A stretch of 64,000 nt of DNA from Catonia carolina. Its lineage: Eukaryota; Arthropoda; Insecta; Hemiptera; Achilidae. Of the stretch, positions 36,857 through 48,100 are shown one piece after another. The stretch lies in contig JAQMRL010000008.1 of NCBI GenBank assembly GCA_035578175.1, positions 62,885,041-62,949,040 of the forward strand, written 5' to 3'. Numbering within the stretch: position 1 is the first letter of the stretch; each line of letters begins with the position of its first letter. The position numbers were made by a program, and so were the translations under genes. The notes beneath the pieces are model-generated. The model saw only the letters and a list, made by a program, of their open reading frames with translations, was not told where the DNA came from and made no database searches.

Positions 36857-37235
36857 ATAATTTTAATCATGAGTGAATGACGCAAAATGAAAACCAACCT
36901 CTATAGAATTTAAAAATACGTAAAATTAACGCTTAAAAATACACTAATTGACGCTAATTTAAGCTCTGTAGAAAAAAATGCTTGCAATAAAAGTGTAAGA
37001 TTTTTTATTTTCTATAACATTGATTATATACACTTTTGTCAATAAATGCATACGAAGGCTGCAATCTTAAAAAACCCCGTTTTAACGATTTCGATTAGAA
37101 TGATACAGAAAATCACTATTTGGCGCTAAAATAAACGTTGTAGAAAGAAATACTTGGGATAAAAGTTGTAGGTTTGTTATTTTTCTACAATTTTATTTAT
37201 ACAAATTTGCTGTAAATGCGTATTAAGGCCGCAAT
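36857..37235 (-). mobile_element. Family B element, 3' half
   Basis: AATCATGAGTGAATGACGCAA, TAAGCTCTGTAGAAAAAAAT and TAAGGCCGCAATCTTAAAA match the distal half of the family on the minus strand. Both the subterminal repeat side and the TG side are missing. Confidence 0.7.
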
Positions 37236-37345
37236 CTTAAAATTTTCCACTCAGTGAGGAACTTTTGTAAACCACTTGCTCTTCGTTTTACTTAGTAAAG
37301 CTTCTAGAGGTTCAAATTCGCCTTTCGGCTGATGTCCTTCACAAA
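37236..37345 (+). mobile_element. Family A retroposon, 3' fragment
   Basis: CCACTCAGTGAGGAA, TTTTACTTAGTAAAGC and GGTTCAAATTCGCCTTTCGG mark the last quarter of a family A copy, without tail. Confidence 0.7.
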
Positions 37346-37394
37346 AACACAATCATAGATGACATGTTACTGAATAAAGAGTGTTTATGATTTT

Positions 37395-38060
37395 AACTCA
37401 ATTTTTTTTTAAATTACCTCTTTTGTTAGGTAATTCTCAAACAAAATGTTGCCAAAAATGGAGGATCAAAGTAAATGAACAGAAGTCTGCAGACGTAACC
37501 TTTACGATGAAACGAGAATCATGTTCACCAGTAACATTTCGTAACAACGTAATTCCACATTCGGATGACGTGAGATACTTAGGCATTTATCTAGACAGGC
37601 GAGATTATCTAGACTTGGAGAAACAAATATGGATCAAACGGAAACTACTTTGACTTAAATTCCGTCAACTGTATTGGCTTGTTGGAGGGCGGTCACAGTT
37701 TTCTTTGGAAATAAAGTTACACTGTACAAAGTGATGATAAAACCAGTTTGGAGTTATGGAATTGAACTCTGGGGCACAGCAAGTACGTCTAATGTAGAAA
37801 TATTACGGAAATTTCAATCGAAGTTTCTTCAGCTAATATGCTGTGGACCTTGGTAAGTGCCTAATGAAGTACTCCACCATGACTAGGGCATACCTACTGT
37901 GAGAGAAAAAATTATCAGTCGGAGTAAAAAGTATTTAAACGAGTTAGACATTCATTTTAATAATTTAGCCATAAATCTTCTCAACGGCAGTATTGAAAAT
38001 CAAAGACTCAAAAAGTCGAGAATATTAGATCTTCTATTCCGGTTCACCTGATTAAAAATG
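37395..38060 (+). mobile_element. Jockey-clade non-LTR RT C-terminal region
   Basis: Two long frames joined by a frameshift near 37655. The first has WRIKVNEQKSADVTFTMKRE and DDVRYLGIYLDRR (the YLGxxLD word closing the RT domain); the second has LYKVMIKPVWSYGIELWGTA and NVEILRKFQSKFLQLI. Downstream in another frame is HHDxGIPTVREKII. This series is diagnostic of the Jockey clade. Only the last third of ORF2 remains, 5'-truncated as usual, with one frameshift and stops. It lies inside the pogo-like element between family A and mariner. Confidence 0.85.
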
Positions 38061-38349
38061 CTTAACCATCCTTTACAGATTAAAAGCACAAAATTATATT
38101 ACGAATGGTCAACTCTTATTTCTTAATAAACTTAATCTTATCAGTTAAACAGATCATCATTATCACGTCTTCATTCTCTACTTTTCACACCTTCATTCAC
38201 CTCGTCCATTAATTTTAAAACGACAACTACATCTTTCTCCGTATAATGAAAAGTTGTACATTGCCAGGACTTAAGAAGAAATCCTTCATCACTTATAACC
38301 AAACGATTACACGGAAGCAACGCTGCTGAGTGCTGTCTTCTTCAAGATA

Positions 38350-38848
38350 CGAGGTGTGGCTATTAAATAACGAGACTGACGTTGTTAAAAAATTTAATTT
38401 TAATTTTATACATAATCACTAATTGTCACCTTCAATCCTCCTTCACAATCCTTCTCCTCCTTCTCTATCCCTACAACGCTCCATGCGAATTTTCTATTGT
38501 TGAAGTTCGGCTCTTCCAGTGCATGGATTGGCGCTTCGTTTCCGGATCAAAAGTAAAAAATCTCGTTTCATCACATGTTATTATCTTCTACCTGTTCCCT
38601 AAGGTGAAATCTGCATTAAAAGGGACAAAATTTGAGTCTGTGGAAGCTGTAAAAGAGAAAGCGGCACGTGCCCTGAAGGAGCTAACAGAAGATGACTTCC
38701 AGCACTGTTTCCAACAATGGAAAATTCGCATGGAGCGTTGTAAGGATAGAGAAGGAGTATGCATTGAAGGTGACAATAAGTGATTATGTATAAAATTAAA
38801 ATTAATTTTTTTACGACTTCAGTCTCGTTATTTAATAGCCACACCTCG
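38350..38848 (-). mobile_element. Foldback mariner element, copy 2, internally deleted
   Basis: TA-flanked with the same CGAGGTGTGGCTATTAAATA ends as the other two copies. The left arm is cut after about 160 bp and joined to the middle (AAGTTCGGCTCTTCCAGTGC). The right arm keeps the transposase C-terminus on the + strand: FYLFPKVKSALKGTKFESVE, then LTEDDFQHCFQQWKIRMERC, ending EGDNK and a stop. The 133-codon + strand frame is therefore a fusion of antisense middle sequence to the inverted 3' end, not a gene. Confidence 0.85.
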
Positions 38849-39035
38849 TATATTCGAAAATTGTTAAAACATTTACTGAAAGTCTTTATTAAACTGTTTG
38901 TAAATAATTCTTAACTGTTATAAAAAAAATCTCAAATAAAATAAAGAGGAGGCGAAATTTTTATTTTCTCAAATAAGTGCCATTAAAATCTGAGCCACGG
39001 TAAATGCAAGACCGGTAAATCGAGAATCAACTATA

Positions 39036-39994
39036 TGATGATTCATACTTTTTACTCTACTTTTCAATTTTTACTTTTTCATTTAATTTTAAAAACAAAC
39101 TGAAAGCAGCTACATTCAAATTATGAAAAGAATGAAAAAATATAATCGTAGATTATAAAATTTAAAGTAACTCCAGTATGAAATAACTTAATCAAATAGG
39201 TAATAGAATAATTATAGAAAAGTTAATTTATATTTGATTTAGATTGACTACAAAATATTTATATATACAAGATGAAAATATATGGTATATAACATACCTG
39301 TATTTGATTGATATTATGATGTACTCCAGAGTTAATGATTCCGTGCGGTTATTATTTGACAAAATGTCTCTCATCAACAAATCTGAACGATGGTAGTAAC
39401 AATTCTACCTAGTTTTTATTCTGAAACCTTCGCCGACCAATTATTATTTTATGTACATCGTACTCTTTGTGTTAATAAAGGTTTTTTAGTCGTTTAAAAA
39501 TTTATCGAGTTGGAATTGGAAATAGGCCCACAGGGTGAACTCTCTCTAATCAATTGGTATTAAATATAATATCTAGATAATTAGAACATTGTTTACTTAA
39601 TCTGCTGATGAGAAATTTAGCCTATAGCAACATTGCTTACGGGTTTCATTAATATGAGAATTTCTCTCTCTCACTCTATCACCCTACCCCAAAACAATCT
39701 CACCCTTTACTTCCCCTATGTCTACATCCCTCACTGTCTCCTCGCAACATACACACATATTACTCTCTTTGTACATCTCAGTCAATCTCTCTCTCCCTCT
39801 TACCTGGTTTTATAATACGTCTATCTCACTCTAACCTTGTTGCATTCTCAACTGCATTTCATCTCCTGCCAATTATCTTTACATACATATTAAATTTAAA
39901 TCGTTATAAAATTATTACTATTATTATTATTATACAGTTTACGTAACGTATTATTAATGGAAACGATTAGAAAAAGAAAACTAAAATTTTAATA
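39036..39994. other. AT-rich stretch with pyrimidine tract
   Basis: 39660-39840 is a CT-rich run (TCTCTCTCTCACTCTATCACC). (ATT)n occurs at 39915-39932. The frame 39633-39815 is a translation of the tract. No gene. Confidence 0.45.
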
Positions 39995-40608
39995 TATTTT
40001 TTATGTTCTACATGATAAGGTAGGCGTCATATCTGCTGAAATTCTTTGGGAGGCTGTGCTCTCGTAGAAAAAAAGTTTTAGATTGCGGCCTTAATACAGG
40101 GTATTAAGACCCTATTAAGGGCCTTAATCGGTATGCATCTAAGGGAAAAAAGTATATAATAAAAGTTTTAGAAAATGTAAAAGTCTACAACTTTTATTTC
40201 AAACATTTATTTGTATAACGCTTAATTTAGCGGTAATTAGTATTTTCTGTTTTTTTATGAAAATCTATAAAAAAGGTTTTTTAAAGTTCAGCCTTGGTAT
40301 GTATTTTACGACAAAAGTATAATCAAATTTATAAGGAATTAACAGATCTACTCGTACAAATTTTATATTGAGAATTTTTCTCTACAGAGCCTAGTTTAGC
40401 GTGAAGGAGTGATTTTCCGTATTATTAAGCCAAACTGAGGTTGATTTTAATTTTACATCATTCACCCATGATTAAAATAAGTTTATGTTTTTTGAGGTAG
40501 TTTTTTGTTTATTTCTAATGTTTTATTACTAAATGTATGGTTATATTGTTCATTTTTGCGAGTTGGCAAGAGAAAGTTGTGTGAGTGTTTCACACCAGAT
40601 TTTATTAA
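39995..40608 (+). mobile_element. Family B element, 5'-truncated
   Basis: Starts inside the element at TTATGTTCTACATGATAAGG and runs to the intact 3' end: GGCAAGAGAAAGT, GTGTGAGTGTTTCACAC, CAGATTTT. Confidence 0.8.
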
Positions 40609-40943
40609 ATATTAGTCTATACATAAAAACTAATTCTAAATGTTACGAAGAAAGAAACTGTTACTTTTGTGAATCTAAACCAAATATTTCATAATAAACT
40701 GAAAAATAATATTTTTTAATACTTCTGAATATTCCGATGTAAGAGAAGGGGTTTTAGTGAATTTTTCCTCTAAAACAATAATAAACATAAAAAATACGAT
40801 TCTGTAAATTTCATTGGAGCGATTTAAAAAAAGGTTGCAGGGCTTCGATACAGTTGATCAAACACCCCATTCAGTGCGCATTATTGATGATACTCCAGGC
40901 TTTTACCACACTAAGTTCCGTCATCTGAACTAAAATCAACTCC

Positions 40944-40983
<40 letters not shown>

Positions 40984-41359
40984 GTGTTCATGAGCTTACT
41001 TCTCCTCCTTCCTCAATTTCCTCATATGTATTTTAACTCTTTCCCTTCCCGCTTCACCTCTCCTCAATCTTCCACATATTGTTAACTAAACAGCATAAAA
41101 AATACCTACACTTTTGAACATTTAAATCTAACATTTTTGGTTTTTCTGGACCAATGGATTTGTTAAAAGTAACTTTATTTCATTAATTCTCCTGCAAACG
41201 TATTTAAAGGTCATATTGTTTTAGATTTTAATGTTTATGATTAAGGGAAATGCTTTTTTGATCAAAAATTTATCTTCAACATTAAAAAATAAGAATTTTA
41301 AAGAAGTGATTGTTTTATTCATAATAATATTAAAATACTTATTAAATAAAGTTAGTCTA
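40609..41359. other. AT-rich stretch with (ATT)n
   Basis: An (ATT)n microsatellite of about 40 bp lies at 40945-40984. Nothing else recognised. Confidence 0.45.
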
Positions 41360-41452
41360 TGTCTTTGGGGTTATGTTTTTTGTTTATTTCTAATGTTAGG
41401 TTATATTTTTCATTATTTGCATTGTTAAGTTGTGTGAGTGTTTCACACCAGA
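41360..41452 (+). mobile_element. Family B element, 3' tip
   Basis: GGGTTATGTTTTTTGTTTAT to AAGTTGTGTGAGTGTTTCAC and ACCAGATTT; the last 90 bp of the family only. Confidence 0.75.
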
Positions 41453-42200
41453 TTTATATTGTGGATAAATTTTTTTAATAACTAATAATATTTTAATATC
41501 CATTTTAGTAGTTTTATGAGAACTTAGGCCTAAACTAATTTACTAAACATGTGCTATTCATAATTACTAACTTACTAATCACTAATAGAAAGTGTAATCT
41601 CAGAAACACTAAAACTCAGAAACACTTATTGATCTACACTTAAGCATAAGAAAACCATGATTAGGAGATTAATTTTCCGACCACGAAGTTAATAAAAATA
41701 AATTTAGATTTTAATTTGTAAATTAAGTAAAAGTCAACTAAGTATTCATTACAATAAATTTTGTAAAGAAATTGGAAAATAAAGTAAATTCTAGAACAGT
41801 TTCAATGCTGAGTTTAGTATCGTTCAAGAATACAATTTTAATTTTTTTTAACGACTGAAAATTATTGTTTTAACAGTTTTCAAGAAGACAATTTAAAATT
41901 TTGTAAAATTCTTTGTCTTAGGCTAATTTTTTCATTAGTTAATATAGTTAATTAAAACCAAAAAATTGGAGATGTCGGGTGTATTATTGATTTTTATCCA
42001 AAGATCGTCTTATTATGGTATATTACAAAAAAATTACTTGTTTAAAGTTTTAAGTTGATTCATCATCTAAATCTTTCAAATACAGGCCTACATAAAAGTT
42101 CATACAATTGTCGATTTATTAATTAAACGTAACCTCTTTATTTATGTACGAAACGTGTAAAATATATCCTTCATATTTTGAAATGGTTTCGATAGTAGTA
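41453..42200. other. AT-rich stretch
   Basis: Nothing recognised. Confidence 0.45.
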
Positions 42201-42960
42201 GTCTACATGGTTTTTTTTTTCTTTTTGAGAATTAAGGGTTGGAATATAAAGGATATGTAATAAAAAACATAAGAAAATTGGGGGTTGAAGTAGAAAAGAA
42301 TGGAATTGGGTATATGTGTGCAGAATTAGAATGTTTTAGAGAGAATTATGTTGGGCTTGGTATAATGGATTCTGGAGAATGTTAAGCGGGATCGGGAGGG
42401 GTTCCTTAGATGTTCGGGGGTATGAGTATATTTTGGAGTCGGGAGAAGCGAATGAGGGAGGAAGTTGAAACAACGCATAAAGGAAGGTTGAACCGAGTGA
42501 AATATATGCATAAAGTGTAGCAATAATATTTAGGTTGTGTTGGTAAGGTGGATTGTGTCTTAGATCTGTTACGACTCCCTTGAGCCCTTGAACATGGTAC
42601 GGTAATACAGGTACTAGGGTTTATTGCCCGCTCGACTACAACTCGGCTAGCAGTTAGCATTCAAGATGGAGGTCAGGCCGATAAAACAGTTGCAAGAGGG
42701 AAATTCTGCAATTTAAAAAACAACAACCCTGCCGGAATTTCTCCCCCTGGAGTCACAACCGAGCGGGGCCGTGGCTCGCGGATGGATGGCTCCTGGTTCA
42801 CGGACAAGAAATGCTCAACATAATGGCTGCTCTTCTCTCTTTAACCCCGTACTCTTCATCTGTCCATCTTTCTCGTGCATTATTTCTTTCTTTCTCTCTC
42901 CTTCAGTCATTCGTCGAAACATCTAAACCTATTCCTTAACTTAAAACACTAACACAAACA
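42201..42960. promoter_or_regulatory. GC-richer island upstream of the exon gene (tentative)
   Basis: Purine-rich at 42350-42480, GC-rich at 42560-42800 (GAGCGGGGCCGTGGCTCGCG) and pyrimidine-rich at 42830-42910. It contains CAAGATGGAGG, similar to a YY1-type core, and a TTCTCTCTTT pyrimidine start. It lies 2.1-2.9 kb before the first coding exon at 45061, which begins at an acceptor and so needs an upstream exon. The link is inference only; no TATA box or donor site stands out. Confidence 0.2.
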
Positions 42961-43301
42961 AAATTCAATACATCGGTACCTATCTTCTTCCTGATACCTA
43001 CGGCTATTGTTTGTAGCATTTGTTCCTTTATTCGCATAGAAACGAAGAAATGAGAAGGCAATTCCAAACTTTAGATTTTTTCTTTTTCTGCTGTTTTAAC
43101 GAAAAGTAACGGTTTCTTTTGTTTTCCTAAAACATTTATATGATTTAATCAGACTATAAAACAACAAAACGTGATTAAATTAAAACTCGTATGTTAATTG
43201 AAGATTTCAAAGTAAGTCCATAATTTTTTGTCAATCATATGTCTTGACTACCTTGTTGTCATAACTTTTTTTAATTATAGCCCAGTATATAATATATTGT
43301 T

Positions 43302-44382
43302 TAGGTCATCAGCCGAAAGGCTGGTTTGAACCTCTAGATGCTTTACTAAGTAAATCGAGGAGTGTGGTAGTTTACCATGCCTTCCCCACTGAGTGAAAAA
43401 GTATGCTTATCAGCATGCCAGCCCTCTGAAAAACATCTACTTTTCACCCTAAAAATGACGCCTTTACTTCATTTACGACAAAGTCTGGCTGTATAATGAA
43501 ATTCATTATTCTCAGAGGAGATAACTCCTCTGGCTGGTGTCTTTTACATTTCTACCTCTTCTGTGGCACTTTTATTATTTTTGACACAGAAGACAGGCTC
43601 CAATATCTTATTTATTGGCATATAAAATTTTGCACAACATTAGCGCAGAGTTTGGCATGAGAATATCGGCGCAAAAATCAAAGATTATGGCATTCAAGGG
43701 AAGATGGCCGGTTCGCTCAAAAATTATACTTGGCAACCAAACTATAGAACAAGTTCAAGATTTTAAATATTTAGGATGCAAGATTTCCATGACAAAGATT
43801 ATGACGTGAGTGAAAAACTGGCAAAATTCAGCGCTGTATGCGGTTCTATTCGCAGGAAAATTGGAAACAAAACGAGAAAGAACAACCTAATGAAATTTTA
43901 TGACTGTACCACTTATAACATATGGGAGTAAAACATAGGTGTCATTACAGCGGAACGAATCTTGTATCCAGACTGCTGTAATGAAATTTTTGCGGGGAGT
44001 CAAAGGTTGTACCCGGTTAGAAAGAGTACGTACCGAAGCTATCCGCGCCGAGTTAAATTTTTTAGTCACTGTTGGGAAGGCAAGAGAAACTGGTCCAACC
44101 ATTTATTTCGCATGCCAGCTCACAGACTTCCTCTGCGAGCATGGAAATATAAACCTAGAGGGAAACGAGGCTTGGGAAGACCTAAAATGAGATGGATGCC
44201 GGAATAGTTCATTGAGCCTAATACTTTACAGGTGATGATGATGACCTCTTCTGTTCTTAAATACTTCAGTCATATAATTGGCTGACCATGTGATAAGAAA
44301 CAGAACTATTTTTTGTAGCCCTGGAACTAGTAGATCGAGTGCAAATAATTTAACACTCCACCTGCCTGTTATGGGCAAATAT
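43302..44382 (-). mobile_element. Family A retroposon split by a non-LTR element
   Basis: The family A 3' half (43302-43564) and 5' half (44244-44382) are in the same minus orientation. The break is inside the conserved CTACCTCTTCTGTTCTTAA word, and ACCTCTTCTGT is repeated on both sides of the insert. Confidence 0.85.
43565..44243 (+). mobile_element. 5'-truncated non-LTR element with target duplication
   Basis: 679 bp bounded by an 11-bp direct repeat ACCTCTTCTGT (43554-43564, 44244-44254) and ending in a (GATG)n tail (44231-44243). It encodes post-RT sequence in several frames: FGMRISAQKSKIMAFKGRW, QDFKYLGCKIS, EKLAKFSAVCGSIRRKIGN, RLERVRTEAIRAELNF and LGRPKMRWMPE. The FKYLGxxIS word closes the RT domain of many arthropod elements. 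Frames are broken, so it is dead, but the clean duplication shows how it arrived. Confidence 0.85.
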
Positions 44383-45060
44383 AGAATATATATAATTATT
44401 TTGTATATTGATTAAAACTGGTCTAAAATACAAAACATTAATTTTTCGTTCGTATTATCTTAAAACGAAATGCTTAGATGTCCATTCATCAATGTTCTTT
44501 CTATAACTTAAAACTAAAATGTATAATTTAAATCACTACGTATCGCACTCCGTACTGCTTGCTTTAACAATATCTCTCTGCTGTTACGCTAGTCCGTATG
44601 ATTTTATGAGGTTCGATGTAGTAGTCTTTAGCATTCTAGAAACATTTTCTCTGTCAAAATTTGGATGGCTTCAGAATTTGTGTGGCAATGTAAACGAGCT
44701 TAATGTCTGACTGAAAATCTGTTTATCTTAATGGACACAAATGGATATCTAATATAACTGCAGATATCACTATTCCTAATGTACCAAGAAGTATTAACCA
44801 TGGCCCTAAGTCTTACTTTATTTTGAATTGGTCATAACTGATATTAAATAAGTTAGCAGTTTATTTTTAAGTTATATTTGTTCTTTATTTGTACTTTCGT
44901 TTATTGATTTTAATATTTTCTTCTTAAGATTGTACACATGTAATGGAAACAAAATATATTAAACATTATTATCATTATTTAGCATTTAATATTATTTTTT
45001 TATCCATTATGTAAATCGGCAAAACGTTGACTCACTAGTGTTAAATTTTTTTTGTTCCAG
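44383..45060. other. AT-rich stretch before first coding exon
   Basis: No repeat recognised. The end (TTAAATTTTTTTTGTTCCAG) is the polypyrimidine tract and acceptor of the next exon, so this is probably intron. The frame 44519-44710 has no domain. Confidence 0.4.
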
Positions 45061-45102
45061 TGAGCTAAGAAAAGATTGATTTAAAAATGGCTGAATCTAC
45101 AG
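45061..45102 (+). CDS. Exon 1 (start codon) of phase-1 exon gene
   Basis: Acceptor TTTTTTTTGTTCCAG at 45060, donor ACAG|GTATTG at 45102. The exon carries 26 nt of 5' UTR and the start codon at 45087-45089 in a fair context (AAAAATGGC), coding MAEST and ending in phase 1. There are in-frame stops just before the start (TTGATTTAA region), so translation should begin here. A noncoding exon must lie upstream. No signal peptide is formed by this start plus the next exon. The frame continues exactly into 45977-46060. Confidence 0.65.
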
Positions 45103-48100
45103 GTATTGTTGGTTTATCATTTCTGATTAACTTTTAGAAGTCTATAGTTCTTTAAATATTTTACCTAACCTATATTTAAATATTACCTACTCAGAACTAA
45201 AATAAAAATATGATATTTTATTCTACAAGAATTACAAATTTACAAGTAGTATTATGTTTACGTTCATTGTTATTAGGTTTTCTACTTTTAATTATTGTTT
45301 TATTATAACAATTTTTATTACTTTATTATTTTTGTTGATTTTTAAATTCCTGTAACGTTATCAGTTTATATTTTCTCTAGTTTCCTAAATAAAATTTTGT
45401 GTGAACTCCAAAAGCGGATTTTGGTGTTCACTAGTTTCCTAAACTCGTAACGTTATCAGCTTATATTTTCTCTAGTTTCCCAAATAAAATTTTCCGTGAA
45501 CACCAAAAGCGGATTTTGGTGTTCGCTAGTTTCCTAAACTCGTAACGTTATCAGCTTATATATATTTTCTCTAGTTTCATAAATAAAATTTTGTGTGAAC
45601 ACCAAAAGCGGATTTAAAATTTATTGGTTTATTTGGTACACGATTCCCATCGTAAATATATTTTCTTGTTAAGAAAAAAATTGTCTTGTCTTTAACAGTA
45701 AATTAAACTATATATTACCTTTTTTTTGGTTTTGTACTTTAACTACTTTTATAAATATTGGTTAATTAGAAAATTTGTCAAATATTTTACTTAAAAACTT
45801 TATACCTAATACTAATGAACTTTCTTACTTAGTACAAAATGTTTAAAATCGAATCAAAATATCCTTACCTAATTTTACTTTGTAAAAATGAATTTTTTCT
45901 GCATTCTATTTTATTTTTTTTGCTTTCGCTATTATAATAATTATTTCAATGATTAACCTTAGTTAATTATTTTCAGAATGTAAGTTATATAATGATCCAG
46001 AAGTCAATAAAACAGCTGATTATTTGAAAGAGTTGGATGTTGAATATGCAAGTGCTGTTGGTAAGAATGAAATAACTCTTCTTGAATTAATTTGCATGTG
46101 ACCTTACTAACCTTATAAAATGTAAATAAAATTTAAATATGTAATTATTTGGCCATGTTTTTCTCCGCGGAAAGTTTAGCAAATATATGATACAGAAAGT
46201 TGAAATAGATAGGTAGATAGATAGGAAGTTAGACAGACTGATAGAAATACATGCAGACAGACAGACAAGCACGCATGTAGACACAAAAAGACATACATGC
46301 AGACAGAAAGACGAATAGATAGATAGTTAGACAGACATAGATAATAATATAAAGATAGGTACAGATAGGCCTAATACATAGAAGACAAATAAAAACGGGA
46401 CATAAAAGCTCAGTTCTGTTTTGGTATTTTCCCAGTTCTGTGAATAGTGAGGGATAAAGGAATAAAAGTGGAAGTGAAATTTTGATACCAGATTCTTCAA
46501 ATCTAAATTTGATGGCGTTCTAAGTACGGTCAGAATTTGTAATCTATGTCTCTACAACTTTTCAGTCTTCGTACCCAGTTTTCCATCAACCTGGCTTGCC
46601 GCCTTGTGTTCCACTCCCACACCCTCAACATTTAGGCCTATTCTATGACTCTATCAGCCAAACACTCCAGTACCCAACAAATCCAGGTACTGTCATATTT
46701 GCAACAAAACCGGACATTCTCTTAGTCGTTGCAAATACAACATTCATCCTTCAAAACACTTGTAAGCCTTCGAGACTAGTACTCGGTCTTAAACTTTTCC
46801 ACTCCCATTCCAAAGCAATCTTGTAACACATTTCTTCCAATGATTTTAAATTCATTTTATTTTGTCATCAGTCTCTCGACTGATTTGTGGCAGTTCTCCA
46901 AGCTGTTTTATCTAACGCAAGTCGTTTCATATATACATACCTGCAACACGCTTCCATATTTTGAAGTTCTCGAAGTTGTTGAAGTTCTCAAAGCTCTTGA
47001 AGACCTGCATATACTAAGTAAGTCTTAACAGAATCATACATGAGGGAGTTTCCCCAAGATAATTCTAGTCAGACAGAAAAAGCTGTAGTTAACTTACTGT
47101 TGCTTTTAGCTTTTCGCTTGGCAGACCGAATGCCCCATTTACCGACAGCCAGGGTAGGATGGACAGCCCTTCCAGTTTCGTTCATCACGAGACGGTGATC
47201 ATGCTGATGAGCGCTCACACGGCTACTAACAGGACATACAACGTGAATAAATTGATAGGACTCTAACCTTATAAGCCTTTTGTAAAAGGAATTAAGGAGT
47301 CTCTTTCCAGTTAATGACAGAAGCCCTTTATGACTTAAATTCTACATCGTCATTTTTTATTATAATACATTATCTCCATCTTCAACGAATCTCAAACTTC
47401 TCAATCCAAAATTTCCCAGTAAAACAACCATTTCTAACAATAACGCAACCACTTCACCGTCTCTGGAAGCAAACTTCTGTAGTTCTCTCAATTAACATAT
47501 TCAATACCCGTAATTTTCCAATATTTCATAATTTTCGCAGTATTCTCTCTACGCGTTTCAGATTTGACTCTTTCTGACAAATTATGTCTTTCTTTTAACT
47601 CTTAGTATCTACTGAACAGGTTTATTTTTTGTTAAAAACTATTGGTAATCAATTTTTCCACGCTGTAAATTTCTAATACACCATTTCTTATCCTATTAAT
47701 TTATCTGAGGTCTTCAATTTTTCCTAACTTTCCGACAATTTAGTTTCAGAATTCAAAAAAATTTATTTTATTTTCATTCAGTTATTTCAAATACTTGACT
47801 ACCACTCTAATCCTACTTCTACCCATTGGTCTCAAATAATTTTCGATGTCAAGGTTATTCAAGTTTTCATCTCTGACCCATTTCAAGGCAGAAAACTTTC
47901 TCTAACAAAACGTTTATATTCACGTATTTTATATCTAAGTAATGCTAAAACTCTTACCACAATTGAAAAAAAGTTAATAAAGAATATGGCGATTCATTAT
48001 ATACAGAGGACACATTTGCACGGTAAAGTAATGGATAAAGCAACATTTATACGATCTCTTCATACATTCAAATAAATTTTTTTTTGGAAATACTAATGAA

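Larger units (their letters stand above)
36246..39033. mobile_element. pogo/Tigger-like element full of nested insertions
   Basis: The left end CAGTAGATCCTCGATTTACC and the right end GGTAAATCGAGAATCAACTA (39014-39033) are inverted repeats of about 20 bp, and TA lies outside both (36244-36245, 39034-39035). A CAG start, a CTCGATTTACCG-type end and TA targets fit the pogo/Tigger branch of Tc1/mariner. Own sequence is limited to the outer parts (36246-36430, 38850-39033 and perhaps some between). The rest is a stack of family A, family B, Jockey and mariner insertions. No pogo transposase domain was seen. Confidence 0.6.

Noticed and set aside
38382..38783. 133-codon + strand frame with transposase-like C-terminus
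   Set aside because: It joins antisense middle sequence to the inverted 3' arm of a foldback mariner; not a gene.
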